A DNA stretch of 64,000 bases, taken from positions 48,816 to 112,815 of the forward strand of contig CALVGV010000001.1 in NCBI GenBank assembly GCA_944327195.1, in the 5' to 3' direction. Below are positions 1-9,327 of this stretch, in pieces. A model generated the notes under the pieces. It was not told the origin of the DNA. It saw nothing but the letters and a program-made list of their open reading frames with translations, and did not search any database. The stretch comes from an uncultured Limosilactobacillus sp. Lineage in GTDB: Bacteria; Bacillota; Bacilli; Lactobacillales; Lactobacillaceae. Position 1 is the first letter of the stretch; every line of letters starts with the position of its first letter. The translations under genes and the position numbers were made by a program.

Positions 1-82
1 CTTTTTTTCTCGATTAAAAATCATCATATTCCCTCTAAGTGTCACCATCTATCCTATAGCTTACTAATAAAACCAATCACGT

Positions 83-125
83 TAGGGAATGCCATTCCGT
101 TAATTTTATTAGGGCACTCCCTAAA
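83..125 (-). terminator. Hairpin just after the yfhO remnant
   Basis: A stem of about 12 bp (arms TTAGGGAATGCC and its near-complement GGGCACTCCCTAA) lies directly behind the restored stop codon of the yfhO remnant on the minus strand. It is not followed by a long T run, so it is a weak terminator candidate. Positions 1-82 hold nothing I can identify. Confidence 0.4.
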
Positions 126-2668
126 CTAATGTTCCGTCATTTGCCTCTTTCTTCGTTCATAGTAATAATTTGCTCCCAATAATCCTACCCCAACTACTGA
201 AAGGAAAATCCCACTTCGCAATAATGGTAATTGATAATTAAAGGTCAACTAGTTCGTTCCCTTTCCCAGGCGAACAGTCATCCCCCCCCGAGCCATTGGC
301 TAGCGGATGTTCGCTTACCATTGTTGGTAATTTTCCATCCATTGTCATATGGAATCGTTAGGTATAGGCATTCATTCTTCTTCTTTGCAACGACCAATAC
401 CTGGATCTTGCCTTTGCTAATGTTGATTTTGCGAACGTCCGATTTATACTTAATCGCCCTAGATAGCGACCGTAAATTGGCGAGGCTTAATTGGTAGAAT
501 TGTGCGCTAATCGACATTGGATTTGAAACATTACTAAGAGTTACTGTGACAGAACTACTCTTCACCGGAATATTAAACACACTTGGCGAAAGCCATGACG
601 TATACGCTGACTTAAAGTGTCCGTTAACAAAAAGTTGCGCGGCTTCGCTTACTTGCCAAGTTAGATTTCCGTATACCGGTTTCTTTTTATTAGTATTCAG
701 TAATGTATACTTCAGGTAATTCTGTGCAACCTTGGACTTGTAACTAACCGGCGTATATACTTTTTTATTACTTCCACTTAGTGTACTAAAAAGGAGATTT
801 TGATTTTCAAATGGATTCCCAGTAAGTTTTACACCACTAGCTTTGGAGCGCGCAGTAAAAGCTAGTGGAAGTGCGTAAGTGTTTTTATAAACTGTTTTTC
901 CATTCAAAACCTTTTTGCTTACTTTCTTCCATCCAGTAGTTACCGTTCCCCGACTTGCAAGAAGATACTTTACTCCGAGTAGCGTATCAGTTCCAAGAAG
1001 AGGTTCATTAACAATCGTCATTCTGCTACCTTCACTGCGGTAACCAAGGTTTTCTAAGAATGATAACTGACTACTACTTTGATTAGAGTTGTACCCCGCA
1101 AGTGACCAGTAGTTATAGGTTAACGACTCATTGTAGTTTGCTGTTAAACCATTTTTGCTAAGTCCAACCCTATTATTGGTCTGAATTATCCGATAGTTTC
1201 CTCGCTTAATACTTGCAATTTGTTTCTCTTGGTGGCTTACATAGCGATGATAAAGGCTTTGCTTTTGAGCGTCGTTCCCTGCTCCTTCCCAACCATTAAC
1301 CATATTCGTTCCTAGTTCAATGAAGGACAAGCACGCAATACTACTTAAAATTACCATTTGCTGTGCACGAAAGGCTGATTTATCAACAAATGATAATAAA
1401 CCGCCAGCTACGATCACGATGATCGCCATAATCAAACCATTTTTTAAACTGCTAATGTACCAAGAACCAACTAAAATTAGTAAATCAAGTGTACATACGC
1501 CCTTCCATATGGCTTGTTGCTCTAGACCCTTTTCGTTAGCGGTTGAGTAGAATTTAGCGGCACCGAAAATAATAAAAAAGATGCCTAGGTATGAATACCG
1601 GCTCCAATAACTTTCTACCTTTTTGAAAAGTGAAAAAAGTAAATATAGTGGTTGCCAATAATACATCATGATTACAACAATTGTTGCAATCATGATTACT
1701 AAGCGAGTTTTCTTACTTAAGCGTCCCGAGAAAAAGCTTGCTACAAATCCTAACAAAGCTAAACTTCCGCAATAAAGAACTGTATGGCTAGCATCGTTAG
1801 TGGAAAAAGAAAAAATGGATAGTCTCCCAAAAAGAATTAGGGGGTTTCCTACAAAGCCAATTCCCAGTAAAGAATTGTCAAATTGACTACGTGAACCATT
1901 AACTAGCGCATAAAAGTTTGGCAAAAAAAGGAATGCTGATAAGAGTACACCGATAATCATTCCCGAGGAGTAATCAATAACCTTCCGTACTAGCCACTTA
2001 ATTGATTGACCATCATTTGCTAGACAAAGTTCCAGTGCTAGCCAAAATGCTGTAAATAGGCAGTTAATGATCCCCGTGTACCAATTGAAAATTAGGGTTG
2101 CTGCCACTGCAACCGCTAGTTGCCACCGCTTTCCTTCTCTTACTATGACCCAGACACCAAGTAGAACTAATGGTAATAGGTAGACGCCGTCAAGCCACAT
2201 GATATTACTAGCTTGATCAACATCAAATTCCATCAGTGCATAACTAATGGAAAGCAATACTGTGAATACAGGACGTAATTTTGCTTCAAACCTCATTCTA
2301 AGGAAGATTGCCATTGTAATCGCTGCGAGGCTTAGTTTGAGAACAACTAATAAATCAAAAAAAACCGCTAGTTGGCTTTTCTTAAAAAAGACAATTAGCA
2401 AGTTAAGCGGCGAGCTTAAGTAATAGGCGAATAAAGACAGGTTACTATTACCAAGCGTATTGCTTAAGTCATAACTAATTCCCTGTTTTCCATTAAGTAC
2501 GTCCTTAAGGTATGCAAAGAAATCAAGATATTGAGTATTTGCATCTAAACCTGCTAAGGATCGATTACCAAAAGGGCAGTAACCGCCAATTAACAGAAAA
2601 ACGAGAAGTAAACTAACTGCAAGCAACCCCGTATAACAAATAATTTTTAGAGTTTATTTTCTTGTCAT
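126..2668 (-). pseudogene. yfhO: YfhO-family GT-C membrane glycosyltransferase, disrupted
   Basis: The long open part (278-2626) reads as a YfhO-type protein: a first membrane helix followed by the family-typical N-terminal block (GGYCPFGNRSLAG, then DANTQYLDFF), many hydrophobic segments, and a C-terminal soluble domain. Three lesions are visible. First, the likely ATG at 2666-2668 is followed after four codons by TAA (2654-2656), and family-like sequence (LKIICYTGLL) continues past it. Second, a run of eight G on the coding strand (283-290 region) shifts the frame and ends the protein at a premature TGA. Third, in the restored frame a TAG stands where homologues would carry an amino acid (KGTN*LTFNYQLPLL), after which a last membrane helix and an ERRK tail run to a stop at 126-128. 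In Bacillus, YfhO works with CsbB to add sugars to lipoteichoic acid; the CsbB-like gene lies upstream at 3962-4894. The gene is far more AT-rich than its neighbours, suggesting separate origin. It could also be a sequencing problem, but three lesions argue for decay. Confidence 0.75.
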
Positions 2669-2837
2669 TTTCACACACTATAAATTCCGTAACATTACAC
2701 ATTATTTTCCATTTTAAAATGGGTCGACCATTCATCATGATCAACCCTTTGCGAACTGCCTGGTCCGCTGGCCAAGCGAGCAACGGCGCACCGTTGTTTT
2801 CTTGCTTAATTATAGCCTTGATTTCAAAGGCCGTCAA

Positions 2838-3965
2838 TCATTCATTTTTCGGGCTCTCCGCCGGCCGCTTTCCCCGTTTTTCCAGCTGCCAGATCGTCCA
2901 AAAGAAGCTAACCACCGTCTTGGTAACGGCGTAGAAGGGAACGCAGAGGATCATCCCCGGAATGCCGGCGATGTTGCCGGCGGCCAGCAGGAGAACGATG
3001 ATCGTTAGCGGGTGGATGTTAAGGGTCTTGCCGATGATGTTCGGGTAGATAATGTTGCCGTCAATTTGTTGCACGATCACCACCACCACGATTACCCAGA
3101 TGATCTTGCGCGGTTCCACCGCTAGGGCCACTAAAAGGGCCGGGGTGATCCCGATGTAGGGGCCAACGTAGGGAATCATGTTGGTTAAGCCGGCCACGAT
3201 CCCCAGCACGATCGCCAGCGGCTGACCAATGATCAGGTAGCCCACGCTGGTGGCCACCGCCACGAAGAGGCACTCGATCGCCTGGCCCGAAATGTAGGCC
3301 GACAGGGTGGCATTCATCCGGTGCAGGAGGTTGCCCACTTCCTCGGCCTGGTTGGGCGAGAAGAAGCGCTGAACGCTCGGCACGAAGCGGTGGGCATCCT
3401 TGAGCATGTAAAAGAGCATCACCGGCACGGTTACCGCCACCACCACGATCGAGGTTACCGTGCCGATCACCGTGCCGGCGCTGGAGGTCAGGCCCTTGAG
3501 GAGCATCTCGGCGTACTTGCCCACCTGGTCGTTGAACTCATCGTAAACCTTCGATAGGTTCAGTTGCTTGAACCACTCGTGTTGCGAGAGGTGGCCAAGG
3601 GCCTGCTGGGTTTCCTTGGTGGCGGTTGGCAGCCACTTCACCAGCTGGGTCAACTCGTTGACCAGCGAGGGCAAGAGGGCCGCGATCCCGCCGAGCACAA
3701 CCAGGACCAGGGTTAGCACCACGAGGAGGCTGGCCAGGCCCCGCGGAAAGCGAAAGCGGCCAATCCGGATCTTCACCAGGAGCTTGACGATCGGGTTCAG
3801 CATGTAATAAAGGAAGGTCGAGATGATCAGCGGGGTGAAGGTCACCGAAATGAAGATCCCGATCGGTTGCAGAACGAAGTCGAGCTTGGAGCAAACCCAG
3901 ATCAGCAGGGCAATCACCAGTGCTTCTAGCGACCAGTACAGTAAGGAATAAGGCTTCAGTCTCAT
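2838..3965 (-). CDS. AI-2E family transporter
   Basis: A 375-residue integral membrane protein of the AI-2E (PerM/YtvI) family. It has paired N-terminal helices (about residues 10-65), another near 75-100, a soluble central part, and a C-terminal helix bundle with the family-typical GLTNMIPYVGPYIG and later GNIIYPNIIGKTLNIHP segments (about residues 240-320). Members export small molecules or sodium; the substrate here is unknown. The start ATG has the SD AAGGAG and overlaps the stop of the upstream glycosyltransferase by 4 bp (ATGA), so the two are translationally coupled. Base composition is GC-rich like the core genome, unlike the AT-rich yfhO remnant just downstream. Confidence 0.9.
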   Translation of the reverse strand: MRLKPYSLLYWSLEALVIALLIWVCSKLDFVLQPIGIFISVTFTPLIISTFLYYMLNPIVKLLVKIRIGRFRFPRGLASLLVVLTLVLVVLGGIAALLPSLVNELTQLVKWLPTATKETQQALGHLSQHEWFKQLNLSKVYDEFNDQVGKYAEMLLKGLTSSAGTVIGTVTSIVVVAVTVPVMLFYMLKDAHRFVPSVQRFFSPNQAEEVGNLLHRMNATLSAYISGQAIECLFVAVATSVGYLIIGQPLAIVLGIVAGLTNMIPYVGPYIGITPALLVALAVEPRKIIWVIVVVVIVQQIDGNIIYPNIIGKTLNIHPLTIIVLLLAAGNIAGIPGMILCVPFYAVTKTVVSFFWTIWQLEKRGKRPAESPKNE

Positions 3966-4894
3966 TTCTTCTCCTTCACGATGTAGATCGGCCGGTGCTT
4001 AACCTGAAGGTAGATCCGGCCAATGTACTTGCCGACAACCCCGATGCACAGTAGCTGAAGGCCGCCGAGCAAGAGGATGATGCAGACCATCGAGGCCCAG
4101 CCAAAGACGCTCGAGGAAGGTTCGACGATCCGCCGGATGATCACCGCCAAGAGGCCGAGCAGGGAAACGATAAAGGAGGTGGTCCCCAGCCAAACCGCCA
4201 GCGAGAGCGGGGCCTGGGAGAAGTCGGAAATGCCATCCATCGCGTACTTGAAGAGCTTCCAGGTGCTCCAATCGGTTTCCCCGGCCACCCGCTCAACGTT
4301 GTGGTAGTCGAGGTACTTGGTCTTGAAGCCGACCCAGGAGAAGATCCCCTTGGAGAAGCGGTTGTACTCCTTCATTGAAAGCACGGCGTCGACCATCTGA
4401 CGGGTCATCATCCGATAGTCGCGGGCCCCCGGCACGATTGCCGTGTTGGAGATCCGGTTGATGACCTTGTAGAACTGATCGCTCAAGAAGGACTTGAAGC
4501 GGGCCTCCCCGGTGCGGTCGGTCCGTCGGGTGCCGATGCAGTCGTACTCGCCGGATTGCAGCTCGGCGTACATTTTGGGCAGAAAGGACGGCGGATCTTG
4601 GAGGTCGGCGTCCATTACCACCACGTAATCGCCAGTCGCGGCCTCGAGGCCCGCGTAGAGGCCGGCTTCCTTGCCGAAGTTTCGCGAGAAGGAAACGTAG
4701 TGGACCCGCTCAGGGTCGGTTTCGTGGAGCTTGCGCATTTCGGTCAAGGTGTCGTCGCTCGAACCGTCGTTAACCAACCAGTATTCAATTTCAACGTCCG
4801 TCATTTCCTGAACAACCTTTTCCACCGCCGGGTAGAAGAGCGGCAAGGCCTCGGCCTCGTTGTAACAAGGAACGACAATCGATAATTTCTTCAT
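3962..4894 (-). CDS. Polyprenyl-phosphate glycosyltransferase, GtrB/CsbB type (GT2)
   Basis: Transfers a sugar from a nucleotide donor to undecaprenyl phosphate on the inner membrane face. The 310-residue protein has an N-terminal GT-A domain (CYNEAEALP near residue 10, DAD at 95-97 inside DADLQDPP) and two C-terminal membrane helices, as in GtrB, DPM1-like and CsbB enzymes. I chose the ATG at 4892-4894 because AGGAG lies six bases before it; an in-frame TTG six bases upstream is poorly spaced. It heads a probable operon with the AI-2E exporter and the yfhO remnant. By family knowledge the CsbB-YfhO pair decorates lipoteichoic acid or wall polymers; with yfhO broken, the lipid-linked sugar made here may have no acceptor enzyme in this locus. 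Confidence 0.9.
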   Translation of the reverse strand: MKKLSIVVPCYNEAEALPLFYPAVEKVVQEMTDVEIEYWLVNDGSSDDTLTEMRKLHETDPERVHYVSFSRNFGKEAGLYAGLEAATGDYVVVMDADLQDPPSFLPKMYAELQSGEYDCIGTRRTDRTGEARFKSFLSDQFYKVINRISNTAIVPGARDYRMMTRQMVDAVLSMKEYNRFSKGIFSWVGFKTKYLDYHNVERVAGETDWSTWKLFKYAMDGISDFSQAPLSLAVWLGTTSFIVSLLGLLAVIIRRIVEPSSSVFGWASMVCIILLLGGLQLLCIGVVGKYIGRIYLQVKHRPIYIVKEKK

Positions 4895-4979
4895 TCGCAA
4901 CTCCTAAATAAGTAGTTGATTTAATTTTCGTACAATCCATTTTATTTTACGGCATCGGCGCTAAGGAAAACAATAAAAA

Positions 4980-5008
4980 ATCACGGAAAACAACTTGTTT
5001 CCCGTGAT
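4980..5008 (-). terminator. Terminator of the GH25 gene
   Basis: Stem ATCACGG(a)AAACAA paired with TTGTTT(c)CCGTGAT, followed on the minus strand by TTTTTTATTG. It lies 12 bases after the GH25 stop codon. Confidence 0.85.
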
Positions 5009-5020
5009 CTTACTTAAAGG

Positions 5021-7881
5021 TTAACCTTCCGAAACGAGGTCCCCGTTATCAGTCCGGAAGGTGTACCACTTGCCGTTGATGTATTGGCGGCCGTAAAGCA
5101 TGTGACCGGAAGCGTCGTAGTAAACCGTCCGCCCGTCGGGAAGGTTTACGAAGCCAGTCATCATCTGGCCGTTGTTGGTGGCGAAGTAGTACCAGTAACC
5201 ATCGATGTACTGTTCGCCGTACAACATGTGACCAGCCGAACTGTAGTAAACCGTCCGACCATCAGACAATGAAACAAAGCCGGTCATCATTTGCCCGTTG
5301 TTAGTGGCGAAGTAGTACCAGTAGCCGTCGATGTACTGTTCACCGTAAAGCATGTGACCAGCCGAGCTGTAGTAAACCGTCCGCCCGTCGGGAAGCGAAA
5401 CAAAGCCAGTCATCATTTGCCCATTGTTGGTGGCGAAGTAGTACCAGTAACCATCGATGTACTGTTCGCCGTACAGCATGTGACCAGCCGAGCTGTAGTA
5501 AACCGTCCGGCCATCGCTTAACTCGGTGAAGCCGGTGGCCATTACCCCGTCGGCATCGAAGTAGTACCAGTAGCCGTCGATGTACTCTTCGCTACTTTCG
5601 ACCATTGCCGGGGCGAAGTAGTAGGTCTCACCGTCAATCGTCTTGAAGCCGGTGTATTCATCCCCGTTATTGGTGTCGAAGTAGTAGTAGGAACCGTCAA
5701 CCTCGGTCAAACCGTACTGCATCTGGCCGGAGGCGTTGTAGTAAACCGTCCGCCCGTCAGACAGGGAAATGAAGCCGGTGGCCATGTCGCCGTTGTTTTC
5801 GTCGAAGTAGTACCAGTAACCGTTGATTTCCTGTTCGCCATACTGCATCTGCCCGGAAGCGTTGTAGTAAACGATCCGGCCGTCACTCAGTTCGGTAAAA
5901 CCGGTTTGCATTACCCCGTCACTGCTGAAGCCGTACCAGTAACCATCCAGGTAGAGTTGCCCGGTAACGGCCTTCTTGGTGGTTGGGTCGAAGTAGTAGG
6001 TGTTGCCGTCAACCGTTACCCAACCGGAAGTCAAAGTACCGGTGCTGGAGTCGTAATAGTAGTAAACGCCGTCGATCTCGTTGAGGCCGTCGGAGAGGGT
6101 TGAGGTGTCGACCGTCCCGTCGGCGAGTACGTGAAGGGTGCCAACGTAGGTCCCGCTCGTGCTCGTCAACAGGGCACCGGTTGACAGGTCGTAGTACTGG
6201 AAGGTTTCGGTACTAGAGTTGTAAACCAGCCCGGTTTGGCGTTGACCGGTCGTTGGGTCGTAGTAGTAGCTAGACCCATCAATGGTAATCTCGCCAGTCT
6301 GCATTTCCCCAATACTCGTATCAAAGTAGTAGTAGGCACCATCAATTTCTTGACTGCCATATAACATGTGACCCGAAGCATCGTAGTAAACGATCCGACC
6401 GTCACTTAACTCCATAAACCCGGTCTGCATTACCCCACCTTCGTAAAGGTACCAGTAACCATCGGAGTAAACTTCCCCGTTTTCGGTTGACGAGGTCGTC
6501 GTGGTGGTCGTCGACGACGTGGTGGTGTTGGAACTAAAGAGTCCCATGTCGATCGAGCCGTCGTAGGTGTTGTCGTACTCGTCGGTGTATTGCCATGCCC
6601 CGTAGCCGGAACCTTCAATCGTGCTCTTCCAGTAGCTATAGTAGTAGGCCGCAATCCAGGTCCGGCTCTTGCCGACCGTCGAGCTGACGTCGTAGGTTTG
6701 GTCGAAGGAGTAGCTGGTGTAGACAGCGTGGTTGGTGTAACCCAGCGAGCTCAGTTCTTCCCAGTAGGCGTTGAGGTAAGTCACCACGTTGCTGTTCTTA
6801 ACACTGCTGTCTTCGACGTCGGCGATCATCAGCGTAGTGGTGTCGAGGCCGTATTCCTCGGCCACTTCGGCGAAGTAGTCGGCTTCGGCCTGGGCGGAGC
6901 TAACCGAGGTGAAGGTCACGTAGTCGTACACGTAAACCGTCAGCCCGGCCGCCTGGGCGTTGGCGATTTGGCTCTTGGCGTAGGGGTTGGTGTAGGTGGT
7001 CCCCTGGGTCAGCTTAACGATAACGTACTTGACCCCCTCTTCCTTGAGGGCGGTGAAGGTGGCGACGCTCATTTCCCCCTGGTAGGAAGAAATGTCGATC
7101 GCGTCCGCCGAGGTGCTGTAGGAGCTCAGCAGGGTGATGGTTGAGCTAACCGTCGTGCTGGTGCTAGTCGTGGTGGTCGTTGCCGAGGAGGCACTGTAGA
7201 CGTTGATCGTTTCTGCCGAGGTTGCCGTCCCGTCAACGCTAACAACCGCGCTGTTAATCGTAGTCGTCGAGGAAGAAGATGAAGATGAAGTCGAAGTTGA
7301 GCTAGAAGTCGTGCTTACCGAGAGCACGCTGGCCTTAGTCAGGGTTGCCGTGGCACTAGCGGTACTGGCCGAGCTCGTTGAGGAGCTAGCCGCCGAGGCG
7401 CTGGTAGCCGACGAAGAGGCCGAGGCCGAGCTACTAGTTGCGGCCGCCTAGGCACTGCTGGACGAGGTACTTGAGCTACTTGCCGCACTGGCTGAACTCG
7501 TAGCCGTTGACGAACTCGTGGCCGCACTGGTCGAGGCTGAGGTGCTGGTTGAGCTGACGGTCGTCGTGGTTGAGGTTGCCGTTGAAGTAGAAGCCGAGCT
7601 GGAGCTTGAACTGGAACTAGAGCTGGAGCTGGAAGTTGAACTCGAACTGGAGCTAGTGCTCGAACTCAAGGTAACGCAGGAGCTGCTAGTACTGCTGGAA
7701 CTGGTACTCGAACTGCTGACCGAGGTCGTCGTTGAGCTGGTTGCCGCCTTGCTTGGTGGGGGTTGGCAAACATCATCAAACTAATCGCTGCCAGGGTAAC
7801 CCCTGAGAGCGTTGTTATCTTTTTCACATTTTTGGAAAAGCCAGCCTGATATTCCCTGATTTTTTCAAAATTATTTTCCAC
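5021..7881 (-). pseudogene. Secreted GH25 lysozyme with cell-wall/glucan-binding repeats, disrupted
   Basis: Reading 5' to 3' on the minus strand: a signal peptide (MENNFEKIREYQAGF, then a hydrophobic stretch from KKITTLSG to about FANP), a long Ser/Thr/Ala-rich linker, a GH25 muramidase domain (DISSYQG, then DVED as the catalytic D-x-E), and about 15 aromatic YG/choline-binding-like repeats (units such as DGYWYYF and DGRTVYY). Two lesions separate the parts. The signal peptide frame does not join the linker: a frameshift lies between about 7727 and 7762, where a C run of five sits on the coding strand. A TAG at 7448-7450 interrupts the linker, which then continues in frame into the lysozyme. 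The SD is AAGG about ten bases before ATG 7881. Only an unsecreted lysozyme fragment could be made from internal starts. The role would be peptidoglycan hydrolysis at the cell surface. Confidence 0.8.
5100..5603 (-). repeat. 126-bp tandem repeats encoding wall-binding units
   Basis: Four near-identical copies with a 126-bp period begin at about 5100, 5226, 5352 and 5478. Each encodes 42 residues containing IDGYWYYF, NNGQMMTGF, DGRTVYY and AGHMLYG. High identity points to recent unequal recombination within the gene and makes copy number unstable. Confidence 0.9.
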
Positions 7882-7921
7882 TGTCCTTACCCTTTCTTCA
7901 AAAATTACCCGCTTACAAAAA

Positions 7922-7943
7922 GATACCGGGCTCAGCCGGTATC
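7922..7943 (-). terminator. Leader hairpin ahead of the GH25 gene
   Basis: Perfect stem GATACCGG / CCGGTATC with a six-base loop, followed on the minus strand by TTTTTG. It lies about 23 bases after the predicted GH25 transcription start and 40 bases before the start codon, so it may attenuate the GH25 transcript; alternatively it ends the transcript coming from 8229. Confidence 0.6.
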
Positions 7944-7973
7944 AAAACTTAAGAAAATATTTAGTTCACTTAA

Positions 7974-8002
7974 ATTTAACTATCGTTAACAACGATTGTC
8001 AA
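7974..8002 (-). promoter_or_regulatory. GH25 promoter with a palindrome in its spacer
   Basis: The minus strand carries TTGACA (7997-8002), a 17-base spacer and TTAAAT (7974-7979). The spacer contains ATCGTT-GTT-AACGAT (7982-7996), a perfect inverted repeat that would suit a dimeric repressor. The rest of 7882-8228 is AT-rich and without a gene. Confidence 0.65.
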
Positions 8003-8228
8003 TGTCCTTAATATGAACAATTAGAGATGGATTTAGCAGATAATTATGGTGATAATTGATAAAACTAAGAACAGAATACTTATTCCCATAAGTCATGCTT
8101 TTACCGTTTACTAGTAGTTTATTTCTACATTCATTTCCCTTATTTCAATCGTTCTCCCTAACGGCTGAACTACCGCCCGCAGAAAATTTTTACCTCTTCC
8201 AAAACGATTCAGAAGACAGACCAAATAT

Positions 8229-8951
8229 TTAATTTATCTGAAATAGCTTACTCATAAGACGCTTAGCGAATCGTTCTACCTCCTCACGGCGAGGTTCCCC
8301 AAGTGTCTCCCGATTATAAGAAATGATTGCCTCCACCAACCAACGGTAAAAGAAGCAGTGATTTGCTTCCTGACGCTGTTCCCAGACGTGGCTGTGCTTA
8401 AAGCTACGAAAGCCAAAGAAATTCCCCAACCATTTAAAGCGAACCTTCTGCGCTTGGGCGATTTTGAGAGCGACATCACGAATCTTCTTAAATCGGTTCT
8501 CCGCTACGTCCAAGACTAACTTCAACTCAGTCTTTGTTTGAGGGCAATAGAAATCTAGTAGCACTCCCTCCGCTTTTCCCCACGTTTGAAAGGAACGGAG
8601 GTATTGTTCTAAGTAGTAAACTCGCTCCGGTGCTCCGGCCCCAGCACTCGGAATCAGGCGATGGTTTCCTGCAACTAGCGACTGCGGAATCCGTGGATAC
8701 TTCAGGTAAAGAACCTTAGTTGTAAAGTCAGTAATCCCCCACTTCCTCGCTAGCTCACTGATTACTTTTTTCAACGGCTGATTAATTTGCACGAGTTCAC
8801 CCGAGGTTAAGCACACCAACGTCTGGTCATCACCCATTGCGGTAATGAAGAGAAAATTTCTCCAGTCAAGGTGGCAAAAAGCTACTTTCTGCGTTGATAG
8901 TGCCTTCAGTTGAGCCAAAGTAGTAACTGCAGTCGAATTGTTTTTCAGCAT
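8229..8951 (-). CDS. ComK-like competence transcription factor
   Basis: A 240-residue soluble protein that resembles the ComK family by eye: a block KYPRIPQSLVAGNHRLIP followed by SAGAGAP lines up with the HKPPIMVDPSNQIFLFPT region of Bacillus ComK, and the segment ending LKLVLDVAENRFKKIRDVALK fits the later ComK region around ELPISYNSFENQVYRTA. ComK activates DNA-uptake genes in Bacillus; its job in lactobacilli is unproven. The start ATG has GGAG eight bases before it. The gene is transcribed away from a sigma-factor gene with which it shares a 376-bp intergenic region, and this pairing supports a competence role. It is more AT-rich than the core genes. The assignment is moderate: no profile search was possible. 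Confidence 0.6.
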   Translation of the reverse strand: MLKNNSTAVTTLAQLKALSTQKVAFCHLDWRNFLFITAMGDDQTLVCLTSGELVQINQPLKKVISELARKWGITDFTTKVLYLKYPRIPQSLVAGNHRLIPSAGAGAPERVYYLEQYLRSFQTWGKAEGVLLDFYCPQTKTELKLVLDVAENRFKKIRDVALKIAQAQKVRFKWLGNFFGFRSFKHSHVWEQRQEANHCFFYRWLVEAIISYNRETLGEPRREEVERFAKRLMSKLFQIN

Positions 8952-9327
8952 GGTCTACTCCTTAGAATAATTTTTGGCAATTCATCATTTTAGTAAAACG
9001 GTTCCACCGGCATGAACCATTATTACCGAGCTTCTTAGTGATTTCAAGCTGCTTTTTTACTTAACTATCTTTCGATAATCGACCGAATAACAATAATGTT
9101 ATTATAATAGTGTAATAAGGAATAGGAACTGATATCTACCCAATGATCGTGTTTTATCGATTTCATTCAACTAGGTTCGAACCTATTTTGTCCGGATTTT
9201 TACGTTCTTTCAATGCTGATTAACTAACATTGTCTGTTTCACAAAACCAACGATTTCATTGTATTTTGTTTCTGCCATGGTACTTGGAGGCCTCTAATTT
9301 TTTTATCAACCAAGGAGACAATTACTA
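8952..9327. promoter_or_regulatory. Divergent control region between comK-like and sigH-like genes
   Basis: An AT-rich 376-bp region holding two inverted repeats: AATAAC-aataat-GTTATT at 9086-9103 and a perfect 14-bp palindrome TAGGTTCGAACCTA at 9172-9185. Either may be an operator. No convincing full promoter or short ORF was found. The SD of the plus-strand gene (AAGGAG, 9312-9317) closes the region. Confidence 0.5.

Noticed and set aside
2613-2837. Open frame of 74 codons between yfhO and the AI-2E gene
   Set aside because: No SD, no recognisable content, and it overlaps the start of yfhO.
5100-5603. Regularly spaced repeats as a CRISPR array
   Set aside because: The period is 126 bp with coding sequence throughout and no spacers; they are protein repeats.
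7448-7450. Amber codons in the GH25 and yfhO genes read as a sign of stop-codon suppression
   Set aside because: Both genes also carry frameshifts, core genes in the window use TAG as an ordinary stop (for example mutS), and no suppressor tRNA is present here.
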